From: Drosophila miranda
Taxonomy: Eukaryota; Arthropoda; Insecta; Diptera; Drosophilidae
Length of the DNA: 64,000 nt
Reading direction: 5' to 3'
Assembly: GCF_003369915.1 (NCBI RefSeq)
Contig: NC_046675.1
Coordinates: 23,374,001 to 23,438,000 of the forward strand
The notes under the pieces were generated by a model. That model was not told the DNA's origin. It saw only the letters and a program-made list of their open reading frames with translations, and made no database searches. Both the position numbers and the translations under genes were made by a program. Position 1 is the first letter of the stretch; each line of letters opens with the position of its first letter. Below, in pieces: positions 23,501-35,274 of this stretch.

Positions 23501-23703
23501 CCAAGGGGCAACAATGTTGTTTCTTCTGTTGATGCTGCTGTTGGCCTCAAGGAGATTGCGTATACGCCAGCGTGCCACCCCATCTGGCCCCACATCTTGT
23601 CCCATGTCGTCGGCAACGAAACAGCTGCGAAAGTATCCACCCGGGACACTCGTATTTACGCGCTAGATCAAAACGTTTGCTTAAAAAACTTATGCAACAT
23701 TTG
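20580..23703 (-). other. Probable long 3' UTR of the RASL10-like gene, convergent with PEK
   Basis: About 3.1 kb without coding sequence, rich in T on the plus strand. TTTATT (AATAAA on the minus strand) recurs at the left end, for example near 20631 and 20747, next to the PEK poly(A) signal. A long 3' UTR reaching there is an inference. It contains a (TATG)n microsatellite at 22851-22877. Confidence 0.35.
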
Positions 23704-26700
23704 CTAAAGTATTGTACAGCGTCCTTTATTCCTAGTTGATTGTGAGAACTCAGTGCCAACCAAGCCACCGCCTCCTCCAGCGACACCACCGCCGCCTCCG
23801 CCACTCGTGTTGCTCCCACTGCTGGTGCAGCCCATTAGCTCACGGAACACGTCGCCGATTTTGTAGTTGTATCTATAAAAAGGGCCAGAAAAGAATACCA
23901 GTTAGTCTTCCTTGGCAGCCCGCGGTGCCGAAGCAATTGATATACGAGTGCTATGTGGGAATATCTGGGTATTTGTGGGGGTATCTGTGGGCTGATATTG
24001 ATTACTCACTGCGCCGAGCACTCGACATAGCCGCAGCGCCAATGTTTGCGCACCAGCGTGGAAATATCCTTGAGCTCCTGCCATACCATGACGAGTGTGT
24101 GTGAGATGAAAGAGAAGAGATTCAATATTGAGTGCAATCCGTTGGAAACTAATAGCACGAATGGTGAATCAATAGCATAGGCATTCTCTAGCAATTCTTA
24201 AAAGAAGTAGAGCTGCTTTTCTATTATTAAAGAACTAAGGAAAGTGTTTCTTAACATTAGTATAACATTAGTGTACAACTGTATGCATTCTCATCCAAAA
24301 CCTTTCTGCATTAATATATGACTCTATTGATGTTCCAGAACTCTTCACTTTCACTTTCAAAAGTCTAGCACTCATTTATGTGACTCTTAAAACCACTAAG
24401 AGAGTACTCACCTGCGAATTGGCCTGCGCCTCAGTCACATTGTCATATTTATTGCCAACCACAATTATGCTAAAATCACGATGACTGAAACTGTCCAAGA
24501 TTTGATCTCTCATCGAGCGGCAGTACTGCAATCGAATGAATCGCGTAAATTGGCAATCAATTAAAGGAGGTAAAATCGGCATGCCATTGGGCATATCGAT
24601 GATGGTGATGATGATGGGGCGGCAGGGGCACTCACCTGAAACGTTTCCAAATTGCCCATGTCATAGACTAGCACATATGCGTGCACCGTTCGCAGCCCCA
24701 GCGGATGTCCGTTGTTCCATTCGGCGAAGTTATCAGCCGGAAATCGCTTCTGGCAAAGGATTGCCATGCCAATTGGTCGAGTGTTTGTTTTTCATCAGCA
24801 TATTTTCGACGAGGACAGCACAGAGCACAGAGCACAAAGCACAGAACCCCACGGCACGCACCGACAGACAATTCCGTACCCGTACCAGAGAGAATATCGT
24901 ATGGCACACAGATGTATAGTATGTGTCAATACGGTCGGTTGAGTTGTATTTTTGTTTCGCATTATTTCGGCACGCATATGAAAATCAAATATGGAAAAGC
25001 GGAAAAGAGTTTTATGTCATTTAATAGCGGTACACAACAGGCAGCAGGATGACATAAATACGGAAATATATTTATCGTTTTTTTTTTTTCAGGAAAAATA
25101 TAAGTGTTTATTGTGTTTATGATATGAGTTGAATCAGTAGTTATGGTTTATCAAAACAATTACTCAAATGTCATTATAGCATGATAAATCGTTAGATAAA
25201 CACAATTATTTTTGCATATGGATTTATATGGCATTTTAATGGGGATTACATTCAATAGAGAGAGAGAGAGAGGGGGAGAGAATGGAATAATCCGAAACAG
25301 AATCCGTGCAAATAGATATCCTGTCATCCTTGAACTAAAAGTGGAATAATCCCAAACAGAGTAAATCTGTTTGATATAATATCTTTTTAAATTGATTTGC
25401 TTTATGGAAAACATCTGGATAAATGGCACTGGGGACTCTTATTTATTTAGCATTTACTTTTCCCCTATTGTGGTTGGAATGAAATCTTTTTAAATCGTTG
25501 CTCCAGAGGCTGCAGAAGAAATGACATTTATTTATTCATCTTTGTTTCAGAAAATTCCCTTAATTACTAACAGCTTTCACGTTTATTAAATGTAACTGAA
25601 GCTCTTGTTTCTGCGGTTATTTCTTTGTCAGAGCGACTCTCATAATAACCATAAAACGTAGCAGTTACACTAGAATTCTCGTAAAATGACAGAACATTTA
25701 CGGCCATGTGAGTGTGTGCTGTCTGTCAGTGGTTTCTCTCGGCAACAAAAAAAAAAACTTCTGGTTCCATTAGTGCTTGTGCGGCGGGCACATCCGCTTC
25801 CTGCTTTTTTCAGATGACATAAATCAATCCCCAAGCAGAGCTGCAGTTTTCGGTGTAAACAGGACCCAAAAGGCAAATCAGAAGCACACCACGGGGTCTG
25901 CGTTTGCCTCCCACGCCCCTGTGCTAATGAGCAGGAGACGGAATGAAGAATAGGAGTGGGATTGAACGACAGAAGCAGAGGCAGGGGCTAGGGGCTAGGG
26001 GCCAGGGTCTTTGGTTTGTACGCCCACAGCAAGACAGTAAGTAAACGTTATAATTAAATTTACGGCGCAGCATTTTAGGCGCAAACAAAAGTCAAAGGCC
26101 GACTAGACAACAGACTCTAAAAAGGAAAGATAGCCCAAGAAGAGACCAGAACACTGGGGGAGAAACAAACAGTCGGATACCCCACCAATCCCCTCTCCCG
26201 TCCAGCAAGCTCCAGCAACCCCTGACCCTATCTGCGGCACAGATGGTCGCAGCAGCTCAAGAGTCCGCATTCCTTGGCGCCTGGGCGTCTGGCCCTTAGG
26301 GTTCTTTGGCTTCGGCCCTACCCCCCCTGTTTGTTTGTGTATTGTGTCATTCTCCACTGGCTGGCAGCCAGTCGACGCCACTCCCGTCAGGAGGCAGTAA
26401 CTTAGCTAGATTTACGTTTTTGATTAAATTTCATTTAATTTGTGCTTTTCCCTGGCTTTTCTGTTCTGGCTCCTCTCCGAAGCCTTGTTAATTAACGGGC
26501 TGGGCTGGACTATGTGTTGGCCTGAAATGCGAGCAGCTCGTTAGCCCAGGATGTACTCAATGTCTGTTTCGTTGTAATTGCTGCACTGTGGCTGTTGCCG
26601 TCATGGATTGGTCTTTGGAACTCAAGTGGCGACACGCGTACTCAAACATTGAATGCAGTCGACAGGACACGCCAACAACTTGTACACCAAGGGACTGAAT

Positions 26701-29700
26701 GACTTAAATTCCCCAAGTCTGGACGGCAGATATAGAAAGTCGTGGACGATGGTCGATTCTTTTGATTTATTTTAGTGCACATGCGTGATTTATTAACTAT
26801 TTTATCCATAGATAACGACCAGACAGCGGTAAGAGGGTTTTTAAGTTTAGAAAAAATAGTTTCCTCTCATAGCTTATCATCCATTTGAGTAAAATTCTTG
26901 TACAGGATGCTCCATAGCTTAAGTTCTTCTAAGAAAACTCGGCTAAAATATGAATTTGTGCATGCATTACCAGAACTGTGCAATATTTTAGAGCAAAACT
27001 TTCCGTCTGCGTACATCCCCCATAGGCATCGTTAGTCCAGGTCATTGAGTCCCCAGTTCCGACCTGTTCCCATTCTCTGGGGCCCTCGAGAAGAGGACTC
27101 TCAATAAATTGTCATTTCAAGTTGCTGGACTTTCGCTGCGGAGGCCACTTAGAGTAAACAATGGCTAACTAAATGGCCTACCCACTCACTCACTCACACA
27201 ATTACAGACAAAGACATATACATAGGTATATATGTATACATAGAACAGATGTTCTCTCTTTCACCCTGTGTTATGAGTGTGTATAGGGCGAAAATCTGTT
27301 GGAAAAGAAATGCTGCTTTGCTGCTTGTACAAGTGGAAACCATTAAGGTGGACTTTGAGTTATGACGGCCAGGCAGTGCACTTGACGATGAAAAATTCAC
27401 CACAATAAACAGGAGCCACCCTTAGTCCTCGCCTGACTCTTTTAGCCTGCCTCTTAGACAAGCATCAGAGCCATTTGGTCAACACAATGGAGGAATACCA
27501 AACCAAAAAAACGAAGTAAAATAATGAAAAAAAGAACTGTACTCGAAAACAAATTCACGCCAAAATGGACATGAATAAGTTGAAAGGCATTGGCAAGGTG
27601 GCCAGGGCAGAAGGGGGCATGGCAGTGCCATCAAACGAGGTTACATGAGCGGGGAGTGGGAGGAAGAGGGGAGGAACGGCAGCACGTAGTTAATATGACA
27701 ATGGTTGTGGCTGGTCGACTACCGGCTGTCCGACTGTCCGACTGGCAACTGCTTTTTGCTGCCTGTCAACTCTTTTGCATCGTTTGCCATTTCAATGCAA
27801 ATTTCTTTGGGTGTATATGTACTCGTAATATCTGTGTGGTGTGGCCGTGTCCATGTATTTGGCAATGCTCGGATATTTATAGCGAATATACAGAGACTTT
27901 TCCCTTTGTTGTGCCTGGGCTACATTGTCAGCACACCCACTTGGCCCAGTTCTGGGCTTTGTGCTGTTATCCCAGGCATAGATCGGAGGGTATATAAGAT
28001 ACACCATGAAGCAGGGAGCAGTTGGGTAACAATTTTAACAAAACCATGGGATCTAGGCACGAAAGAAGCTCTGATGGGAGGACAACGAAAGTGTCAACAA
28101 CATTCTCTTTGCTCTTAAGTAATCCTTTTCGAGGTCTATTATGGATATAGAAAATTACTGAAATCTAAAATCTATCTGGGAAGCAGTACATAAGCTACTA
28201 TTTGCTCTTACTTTTTGTAGCATTCACCAATGAAGCCGAACCAAATGTGAACACCCTAGAAACATCTACTTTTAAGCTGGCTTTCCTCAACTTTGCATAG
28301 GGAAAAACCGGAGAGAAAAACTTGCCCTAACGCCAGTGTGTTCCCATAAATATTTTATGATTGTTAAACGTGGCAAACAAACACATTTGGGGCCGGGCAC
28401 GAGAGTGGAGGAGAACTGTACTGAATGGAGATGCAGGCCAAGCCGCAGTCGGGCCCTGGACAATCTCCTTCAACAATTTCGGTGTCAGTTTGTGATTTGC
28501 GGTTTGACCGAAAACTGTTCTCTAATTGCCGATGTCAGTGGCGCAGTCCTTGGGTCCACTCCAAGCAAGAACTAGTGCACACCAGTGCCTTGAGCTTTCA
28601 GGTTTATGCAGAGCAAGCTGCCCTCAAAAGATAGACAGAGAGTAAGGCCACAGACAGGACGAACTTTATGGGCTGGCTATAATTGCTCCCCCATGCGAAT
28701 AATAGTACGAAATGGGGCAGGATCACGTCAAGGACCTCGTACGGCAGCAGACACGTTCAGGCATTTTTGAGTAGTTAAAAATTGATACATACATATAGCC
28801 ACAAAAACTGCCCACCAGAACCACTTTCCTGCACTGTCTGTTGGCATATTAAAAATTTATATATGCACCCACTTTTTATGGGCCTGAACGGAGACTTTAA
28901 TAATGTTAAGTAAGCAAAAGAATCTCCCCACAGACGACCAGGAGAAGCCACCGAAAAGATGGGAAAGAATTTGAGAGGCTTGGAAATACTCTATACGAAA
29001 GTTTTACTTGCAGAAAGTTACTAGAAGCCACTGAGGAGATATTCTTGATATAATTTGGTTACTAGTAATTTTTCTGTTCAGAACAGGCATGCAATTGTGA
29101 ACGGATAAAACGTATAATCTATAATATGTTTCCTGCTACAAAACTAACATTACAACGCAAATTTAAATTACATTTTAAACTCAGATCGAATCTTTTGCTG
29201 CCAGCAATCTACTAAATGGAATTCGAATGCTGCTTTCTGCTCTCTTTACGTAACCAAATCTGATTGCATTCTTTTGGAATTTATGCAACAAAGTCCGACA
29301 AACCCTTCAGCAACATCTCTATGCCTTTAGGGCATTGGAAAAAAATGAAGAAAAATGAATAAAACGTAAAGCGTAAAACCCCCAAAGAGCGTTCGCTTGT
29401 GGCAACATCAGAAGCAGCTTCTGTTGCCTGCCATTCGGTTTTTGTGGTTACTTGTTGTCTGCGGTAAACTGTTGCTCTGGTGTGCTCGATTATAAAAAAA
29501 AAACCGAGAGAATTCGAAAATGGAAGGGAACCGTAATGAACTGTAATGAAAATTCTGCAGGTACGAGGCACCCATATAAATTTCTCGAGTCTAGACAGAC
29601 CCGATAGCACAGCAGGCGCAACAGAAAGCTGGCTTAAAGTGTCTTCGGGTTCGGAATACATTTATGCGAGTCGGTCCTCTGGCAACAGATTGTAACAGCT

Positions 29701-32700
29701 TTCTCTGCGTCTCGCTCTCCCTTCATCTGACAATTTAAATTATTTAATAAATTACTTTGCCCAGCCGGCGTAAAAAAGGAGAATTTTCTAATATGTTGGG
29801 TTTCCATGAAATTCACTGGAAAATTGCATAAAAATAGTTTGTATCGTACACATTTTCATAAAATATTTCCCCTAGCGCTGACAGTGCGAAAGTTATAACT
29901 AAATTATGCGAAAGTTAGGATGTCCTGTGGCTAGGAGGAGGTGCTGTTGCTGGTGCTAGGCATTTAGGGTACTCACCTGGGGTGGAACGTCCAGTACCAT
30001 CAGCTCACGTATGCAGGTGTCGCACACCAAACAGTTTTTATATATCTTCCGACGTGTTGTCGTCTGATGAGTCTTGGGAAAGTCATGGTAGAAAAATTGC
30101 TGCAAAAATTGAAGCGCACAAAATTGAATATTATTGTGATTGTAATATATTGCGCATACGGCGCGTGGGCCGTTGTGTCGCGAACTCGCTTGATTCCCAT
30201 AGAAACCTTGCTCTAAAGCAAACCGAGCGAGCTTTTCTATATTTTTTATGTGTTCCTTTCGTTCTTCTATGGGATTTCTATGGCAGTTTTCTGGTCATAG
30301 AAGGAGAGGCACGAGCACGAGTAGATGAAGCCGGGTGGCCGCTGGTTTATTTCTGTTTCTGTTTCCTTTGGTTTTGTTTTGTGTTCTGTGTTAGGCAAAC
30401 ATTTTAAATATGTGTTCAGCTCTGCTCTGCTCTGCTGTTAGGTTCTTTTATATGAGGTTCTCATGAGGTTCTTTCACCCATATGCAGGCGCAGGCCTGAG
30501 GTCAGGTCACATTTTATTCACATTTTTAGCTTATTAAAATTGTGTGGTCATAAAAGCGGGCTATGGATTTTATGCTCTCGGTGGTCATGTAAACATAAAA
30601 ATGCCAGCAAAAAGCATTAAATCTACAGAATGAAGGGTGCTGGAGCCGTGGTGGGGAGGGGGATCAGATGGAGCTAATCTATGCTGAAATCATATAGATT
30701 TTATTTACAGTTTTTGTACTTAATTTGAGTGAATTGCAGGTTTTAACGGATGGGATTTTCCACCTTAAATCTGAATTATATGGAGGATAATGAGCTTTTT
30801 GTGAAAACTTAATGTAAAAAGATCTACCCGGGGTTCAATTCAATAAAAAACCTTTCCATGTGCTTAACTGCTCAATCATCAGATTGAAAAGTGTAGTGAA
30901 AGCTAGAAATTTAATCTTTCGTCACACAATCAGATATCTGTAGACAGATATATCTTTCCTAAATCCCATTTTAATTCAATCGCCCCCACCTAAAGTCCTT
31001 ACAGGACTCTCTATAATTTTCCATTTTCTTTTTCATTAGTTAATAAATTTTTAGCCTCTTTATCACTAGCTTTTGAGCCAGTTTTAAGCTTCAGTAACGA
31101 GCCATAACTCTAATGCGAAATGGAACTCATAACCAACACGCGGGACTGTTTCGAAATCTGCACTGAAACGTGGTCGAAATGACCCCATTAACCCGCGCAG
31201 AGACCTTTAAGCCAGCAGTTTAGCAGTTTGGTGTGTGGGTGTGTGGCTGTGTGGTTCGAGACCATCTAATTTTCCCCTAAAAGCAGGGCAGAAAGAGAGA
31301 TGCCAAAGCGAATCGCAGTCAATGGGAAAAGTATCCCCTGAAAATAAGGCAGAGGCCGGCGAAAGGCATAAAATAAATTTTCCACAAAAAAAAAGTAAGT
31401 GAAAAGGAAAAACGATAATGAAAGAAGGGTAGTGTGGGCGTGTTCTGGGGGCGCATGTGTGTGTGTGTGAGTGAATCAATGCATGAGTTGAATGAGTGAC
31501 AGGCTCAAAGGATATTTAACGCCTGATTGCATTTTAAAGTGATGCCCTGTCATTTATTCCAGCCAAGGAGCAGTCCAAGGAACCATCGTCGAGATTGCCA
31601 ATTCACGATTATCCCACATGATGTATGTGTGTGCCAGTGCGGATGCGTGATAACTTGGCTAATAATATAGTCAAGTGAGAATCATTTTGAGGACACCCAT
31701 CACCACAATCCCATTCTGGTTCTCGTTCTCATGTTCTGCTAATATAAATGCAAATTCTTTTCTGTCAATCGGCGGTTCCCTTGTTTTCGCTGCAATGAAA
31801 TCGAATGCAATTTACGCACACGACGACTCAATTACCCGAGACCGAAAAAGGATATCCGCTAAGATGGCGGCCACCCAAACGTCGGAAGCGGAAGTGGCCA
31901 GTGGCTGGACAGCCTTAAAGCGTAGCGTAGAATGTTTTTAGCGGCCATTTTAAATTATATCCTGCACACACAGACGATCCCATAGGGGCATGGCATGGGG
32001 AAAAGGGGTCACATCGCATCGCATCGCCTCGCCTCGCGTAGATGCCACGCTTTTATGTCCCAGCGCCGCATATCATTGAGTTTTATTTTTATTGAACTGG
32101 TAATTGAATAAGAAATGACATTGATGGTCGTCTCCATCTCGGTCGTGCTCTCTTGGCATCCTGCTCTATACTGCTCCTCTGCTACACCCTCTCTGCCCCA
32201 TGGCCGGCTTTGCGCCTCTTTATGCTTCTTGCTGCGCCATAAAGTGCGCTACATTATCTGTCACATAAATAAGCAGCGACCGGGCTTGAGCCGAAAGAAG
32301 CTTTTCGAAATTTACACAAATGGTTATTCATGGCGTATACTTTATGGCTATGATGCATTGCATTTTATTTGGCTCCTTTATCTGCAGGAATTAGCTTCAG
32401 TTTATTCGACAATTTATTCAACCAATTTGAAGCAGGTTCTGGAACTGAGTTCAAGCTGGGCAATGAGTGGGGCAGTAAATTGAATTTGCACTAAAAAAAA
32501 CAGTTTTGAAATATGAAAACAGTAGTTAATATTTAATCCCCATAAAAACGATGTTTTGTATACAGACATACAGATGCATTTATATCGATGGGACTGTTGA
32601 TTCTTTGCAAACTTGTATCTTTTATCTCACATTGAACCTCAGTCCTTTTCGACTTAATATATACGCCAGGTATTAAGCAATCTACTACTCGAAACAAAAA

Positions 32701-34968
32701 TTTCTTTAATTTTATTCATTTATAAATTTTATTTAAACGATTCTTCAAAGAGTCGAATATGTATAGGCACGTATTTGGCAATTTGATTTCACATGTATTT
32801 CCTTTTACACGGCCATTACATTTACAGAGCAATCAAGATTTCAGCCATGTTCATGCTCTCCCTACCGGAAACCTACTCGCCCACCCCCCGCCACCAATTT
32901 CCCTCACAGCTTGACCGCAGAACAGCCATTAAACAGGACGTAATTGATTTTGCAGTGCTTAAAATGCCATAAAAATGCACAAATCTCGCATTACACACAA
33001 TAAAAGACGTCCAGCTGGGAAGGAGATGGAGGGCACTGGCACATGGACACTGGGGCTTAGAAGGAGGGCACAGCAAGGGAATAGAACAGATCTAAAAGCA
33101 CGAGCGGAGTTTGAGGCTAATGCACAGACCTTATCCCGCACAAATACACGGACAATCGCAGACATTAAACGCAGCTGTAAAACGCACACAGACAAAACAA
33201 ACGTATGGAAAATAATGAAGAGCAAAGCGAAAGCAAATGGCAAATGGCAAAGCAACCCGGAACTCGGAACTCAACTCGCAACTGGAACTGGAACTGCCAA
33301 CTGCAGTTAATTGAATTTGCCGAGCAGCAAAGGGCCGTGCATACGGTAAAAAGACTGTTGGGGAAAGAGGAATCTGTGGGAGTTTACGCAGGGCATTGAG
33401 CCAGGGCTTATACGCTTTCTAAAACGATTAAAGAACTAGGAGACATAGTGACCTACATCTAAGCACTTAATTAAGTTAGATCTGCATTAATAATGTAGAA
33501 ATCTAACGAACGAGTTTAGGTATGGTTGATATGGTCTATGTCTTGTTACATCTGAAGGCAAATAAAGTGTCCCCTGCTGAGGCATTGCTTGATTGTAATA
33601 GAGAATAAAACGAATCAACCTTCGAGTGTATCATGCACTAAAAGCTCTAAGGACTGACTCCAAAGGCCAATGATTTCAGGACAATGGTTTCCACCGTTTA
33701 ATGGTGGAAAATCGTTCATAAGTTAGAACCAACGAATGTGTGCTTCTAAAGCAAAGACTTACTTATATAAGAAATGTAAGACCTTTACGTTTATCATTTT
33801 TAGGGATAACTTCTTTTATCGCATTCGGTGAATCAGTCTTTACAAACCCCCTATCCTAGCTGGTATACCCCCCATACGGTAGACTCCTGAATGCTGAACA
33901 CATATGCGCCTTTCTGGCTCTGTGCCCCGCCATTGTATAATTACAAAAGATAAACCACAAAAGATACGATGCGATGCGAAGCGCAAATCAAATTAACGGC
34001 GCTCCTACACGCACACAAATGCAATTAGGAGGGCTAACACGCACAGAGCAGAGGAGAGCAGGTGAGCTTTGGGGTGCAGGTAGAACGAGGCGCTAAATAT
34101 CCTCAATGAGAGGCAGCTGCTCTGGGACTGGTCTATTAAAAAGTTTGACGCTAAACTGATGCTCCTGCTGCTGCTCCGCTCCCACCACGGCTGCTGATTC
34201 CACTAAACTTTTCAGCTTTCATCGGGGTCGCCGTCGCCCCATGGCCCCATTAAAAATTTAGAGCCCAGGTTCGGGCATGAAAAGTGCAGTCCTGCCTACC
34301 CATTGTCCCACCTTACCGCATACTGATAATGGCATACATCCACACTTTTCCAAAGGGAAAAAGAGAGAATTTTAATCAGGAATTGTGTTAATTGAAAGCG
34401 CAATTTGTTATTGAAAAATTAATTAATGCGACTGGGCAGCAAAAATCCTTTCTATGCCTTTATGGATGGGAAGGATAGGGGGAATGATGACTGGGCTTGT
34501 GTTGTGGATAATGACTGTTATGCCCATTAATTTTAATTGCATTACAACCAGCAATGCACTTAATATACGTATATTTAAAGCTTCAATGGCAATTTCGTAT
34601 TAATTGTTTCAATTAAGTTGCGATTCTGGGCAAATGTTCTTTGATATTTGAGATAATAGATTTAAATATCCTTAATTAACACAGGGGGACGGGGAATATA
34701 ATGAAAAACAGCATTATTCAATTGGAAAGGAAACTATTCAGTGATAGATACAAACGGGCACTGTGGTTGCTTAGAAAATCGATACATACAATACATAAAA
34801 TCTCTTGGTGAATATTCCTCGGCTTTTATGAAATTTAATAGATAGATATACAAGTCAATAGCCCACCTGTAATATGCTTGTTTTGCCGACGCCAGTAGCC
34901 CCCAAAAATGCGGCTTTAAGGGGGCCCTGCAGCCATGGCGGCTCCGCACCACCCTCCAGAGTGATGCG
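23704..34968 (-). CDS. RASL10-type Ras-like small GTPase
   Basis: Exons on the minus strand are 34968(or upstream)-34867, 30099-29977, 24749-24636, 24525-24412, 24077-24010 and 23872-23704, in phase for 229 codons after the TAG at 34971-34969. G1 is GATGVGKTSIL. The G2 region is FFYHDFPKTHQTTTRRKIYK. G3 reads VLDVPPQ, not DTAGQ, as in vertebrate RASL10 (LDFPP). RTVHAYVLVYDMGNLETF and IIVVGNKYD (G4), then LVRKHWRCGYVECSAQYNYK (G5), match RASL10B very closely. A Gly-rich linker leads to a C-terminal CTIL, a CaaX box of the geranylgeranyl type, so membrane attachment is likely. Two introns are about 5.2 and 4.8 kb. I think the D. melanogaster orthologue is CG14669, from memory only. The N-terminus is unresolved. 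Confidence 0.9.
24750..29976 (-). other. Large intron of the RASL10-like gene (5.2 kb)
   Basis: No coding sequence found. It holds a (GA)n tract at 25257-25274 and short degenerate repeats such as GGGGCTAGGGGCTAGGGG (25983-26002). Regulatory content is possible but nothing specific was recognised. Confidence 0.6.
30100..34866 (-). other. Large intron of the RASL10-like gene (4.8 kb)
   Basis: No coding sequence, RNA gene or mobile element recognised. It has short simple repeats such as GCATCGCATCGCCTCGCC (about 32014-32034). Confidence 0.6.
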
Positions 34969-35274
34969 CTATGCCGAAATGCACTTATTTTGTATATGAA
35001 GCTCCATTTCAATTGAGATCTTTGTGGCTTTGTTGGCAATGGGACTGGCTTTCGATTTGGTTCCTTTGGCTCCTGGTCCTGCTGCTGCTGCTGCTGCTGC
35101 TCCTGAGGCTGGGGCTGTGGCTGTGGCTGTGGCTGGGGCTGGGGCTGCTGCTGCTCCTGTTTTATTAGTGGCTGCTGTTGCTGTCCTTGCACTATCACCG
35201 ACATAATCAACGCTTCGTGTGCTACCGATTAATAGTTTCTTAGAGTTTGTTGGTGATATTGTACTACTCCACAT
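34969..35274 (-). CDS. Low-complexity ORF upstream of and in frame with the RASL10-like P-loop exon
   Basis: From ATG 35274 (MWSSTISPTNSKKLLIGSTR) a 101-codon frame runs through an Ala/Pro/Thr-rich stretch coded by CAG/GCN repeats (35085-35160 region). It ends at TAG 34971-34969, directly followed in the same frame by RITLEGGAEPPWLQGPLK and the P-loop. A TTTCTTTCAG acceptor at 35501 suggests one exon 35500-34867. It may be the true N-terminus of the GTPase, interrupted by a stop, or an upstream ORF or UTR. Confidence 0.4.
   Translation of the reverse strand: MWSSTISPTNSKKLLIGSTRSVDYVGDSARTATAATNKTGAAAAPAPATATATAPASGAAAAAAAGPGAKGTKSKASPIANKATKISIEMELHIQNKCISA
35080..35165. repeat. CAG/CTG-type trinucleotide-rich tract
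   Basis: CTGCTGCTG runs and GGCTGTGGCTGTGGCTG periodicity, codable as poly-Ala/Pro or poly-Gln/Pro in different minus-strand frames. Confidence 0.7.

Noticed and set aside
31253..31263. GGTTCGAGACC, resembling a tRNA B box
   Set aside because: The flanks do not form a T-stem and no A box or acceptor stem lies upstream.
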